A stretch of 64,000 bases of DNA from Burkholderiales bacterium. Lineage in GTDB: Bacteria > Pseudomonadota > Gammaproteobacteria > Burkholderiales > Eutrophovitaceae. Below the pieces are notes generated by a model. It did not search any database. It saw only the letters and a list, made by a program, of their open reading frames with translations, and had not been told where the DNA came from. The position numbers were made by a program, and so were the translations under genes. The stretch lies in contig DATMAN010000101.1 of assembly GCA_035560005.1 (NCBI GenBank), forward strand, positions 146,989-210,988. Direction: 5' to 3'. Positions 63,570-64,000 of this stretch are shown piece by piece. Every line of letters begins with the position of its first letter. Positions within the stretch are counted from its first letter, which is position 1.

Positions 63570-63998
63570 TCAGGCGCTGGTGCGCGCGGGCCGCACTCGG
63601 ATGATCACGTCCATGCCCTCGGCGACCATTCCTTCCGGCACGGCCGGCAACCCGGAGATTCGAACCTCGGACGCGGCAACGTCGGTCAATCGGCCCGACT
63701 CGACGTCGTAGATATGGTAGTGCGGTTCGGTGTTGGGATCGTAGAACACGCGGTTCGGATCCACGATCACTTCCCGGATCAACCCTCTGTCGACGAACAG
63801 GTTGAGCGTGTTGTAGACCGTTGCCTTCGAAGTTTCCGAGTGCCGCTCGTTCACGATGGCCATGATCTGATCGGCAGACAGATGCTCTTGGCGCGAGAAC
63901 AGCGCGTACGCGATCTCGATGCGCTGATGCGTCGGGTTGATTCCGTGAGCACGCAGCGTGTCGGCGAGGTTGTCTCGGGTGTACGCAGTGCCTTGCAT
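63570..63998 (-). CDS. Fur-family transcriptional regulator (Irr/PerR-like)
   Basis: 142 residues, complete though its start codon is two bases from the window edge, so any promoter is out of view. The winged helix contains INPTHQRIEIAYALFS and SKATVYNTLNLFVDRGLI. The metal/haem region is FYDPNTEPHYHIYDVESG. The C-terminal CxxC zinc site of Fur and PerR is absent, as in Irr-type members, which sense haem or iron status. It probably represses iron, manganese or peroxide genes. Its targets are not visible. Confidence 0.87.
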   Translation of the reverse strand: MQGTAYTRDNLADTLRAHGINPTHQRIEIAYALFSRQEHLSADQIMAIVNERHSETSKATVYNTLNLFVDRGLIREVIVDPNRVFYDPNTEPHYHIYDVESGRLTDVAASEVRISGLPAVPEGMVAEGMDVIIRVRPARTSA

Positions 63999-64000
63999 GG

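Overview
The window is about 64 kb of dense, GC-rich chromosome with no insertion sequence, integrase, phage gene or CRISPR array that I can see. The gene content points to a free-living, envelope-rich proteobacterium, most likely a betaproteobacterium: pmbA beside yjgA(darP) and mog, a DUF2917 protein next to a LysR regulator, a three-subunit KorABC 2-oxoacid oxidoreductase of the kind known from Azoarcus/Thauera relatives, topoisomerase IV, NhaP2, a HiPIP and many LysR/MFS/CoA-transferase genes. All names rest on reading the translated sequences; no database search was possible.

Layout. 0.2-12.4 kb: outer-membrane barrel, M61 peptidase, K+/H+ antiporter, NitT/TauT-type ABC permease and ATPase, GMC oxidoreductase, several small membrane or secreted proteins (two look like surface-adhesin-E-type domains, one gene is only 51 codons), and an MFS transporter. 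12.4-19.1 kb: an envelope-lipid island with an FAD-dependent reductase next to a cyclopropane-synthase-like methyltransferase (a TmsA/TmsB-like pair), a divergent lipoprotein hydrolase, then a tightly coupled GT28 glycolipid synthase, small YkoP-like protein and polysaccharide deacetylase. 19.3-24.0 kb: two small zinc proteins, tandem DUF1330 paralogues, an SRAP protease, a DUF2235 hydrolase, and a divergent cupin/HxlR pair with a clear dyad operator between them. 24.1-35.6 kb, all minus strand: PQQ dehydrogenase, korB, korA, korC, parC, parE.

35.8-50.6 kb: two LysR regulators, DUF2917/GNAT pair, SGNH lipoprotein, pmbA, darP, mog, an esterase, an unrecognised 508-residue protein, a UMF1-type MFS, a CaiB/BaiF CoA-transferase, an exported glutathione peroxidase, a D-aminoacylase-like amidohydrolase and a GreB-like factor. 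51.0-56.8 kb: a plus-strand arsenosugar-type cluster (ArsS radical SAM enzyme, a membrane TVP38 domain fused to a MerA-like flavoprotein, two glycosyltransferases of the rSAM-associated types, and a SelD-N-terminal-like flavoprotein), preceded by a leader that can fold in two mutually exclusive ways. 56.9-64.0 kb: FecR-domain protein with a repetitive tail, an unknown protein with a HiPIP, an enolase-superfamily enzyme, UspA, tRNA-Thr(CGT) with its own promoter and terminator, a secreted PPC-domain protein, an enoyl-CoA hydratase and a Fur-family regulator ending at the window edge.

The most interesting parts are the lipid-modification island (12.4-19.1 kb), the arsenosugar cluster with its switch-like leader (50.9-56.8 kb), and the HiPIP/unknown protein pair (58.2-59.1 kb).
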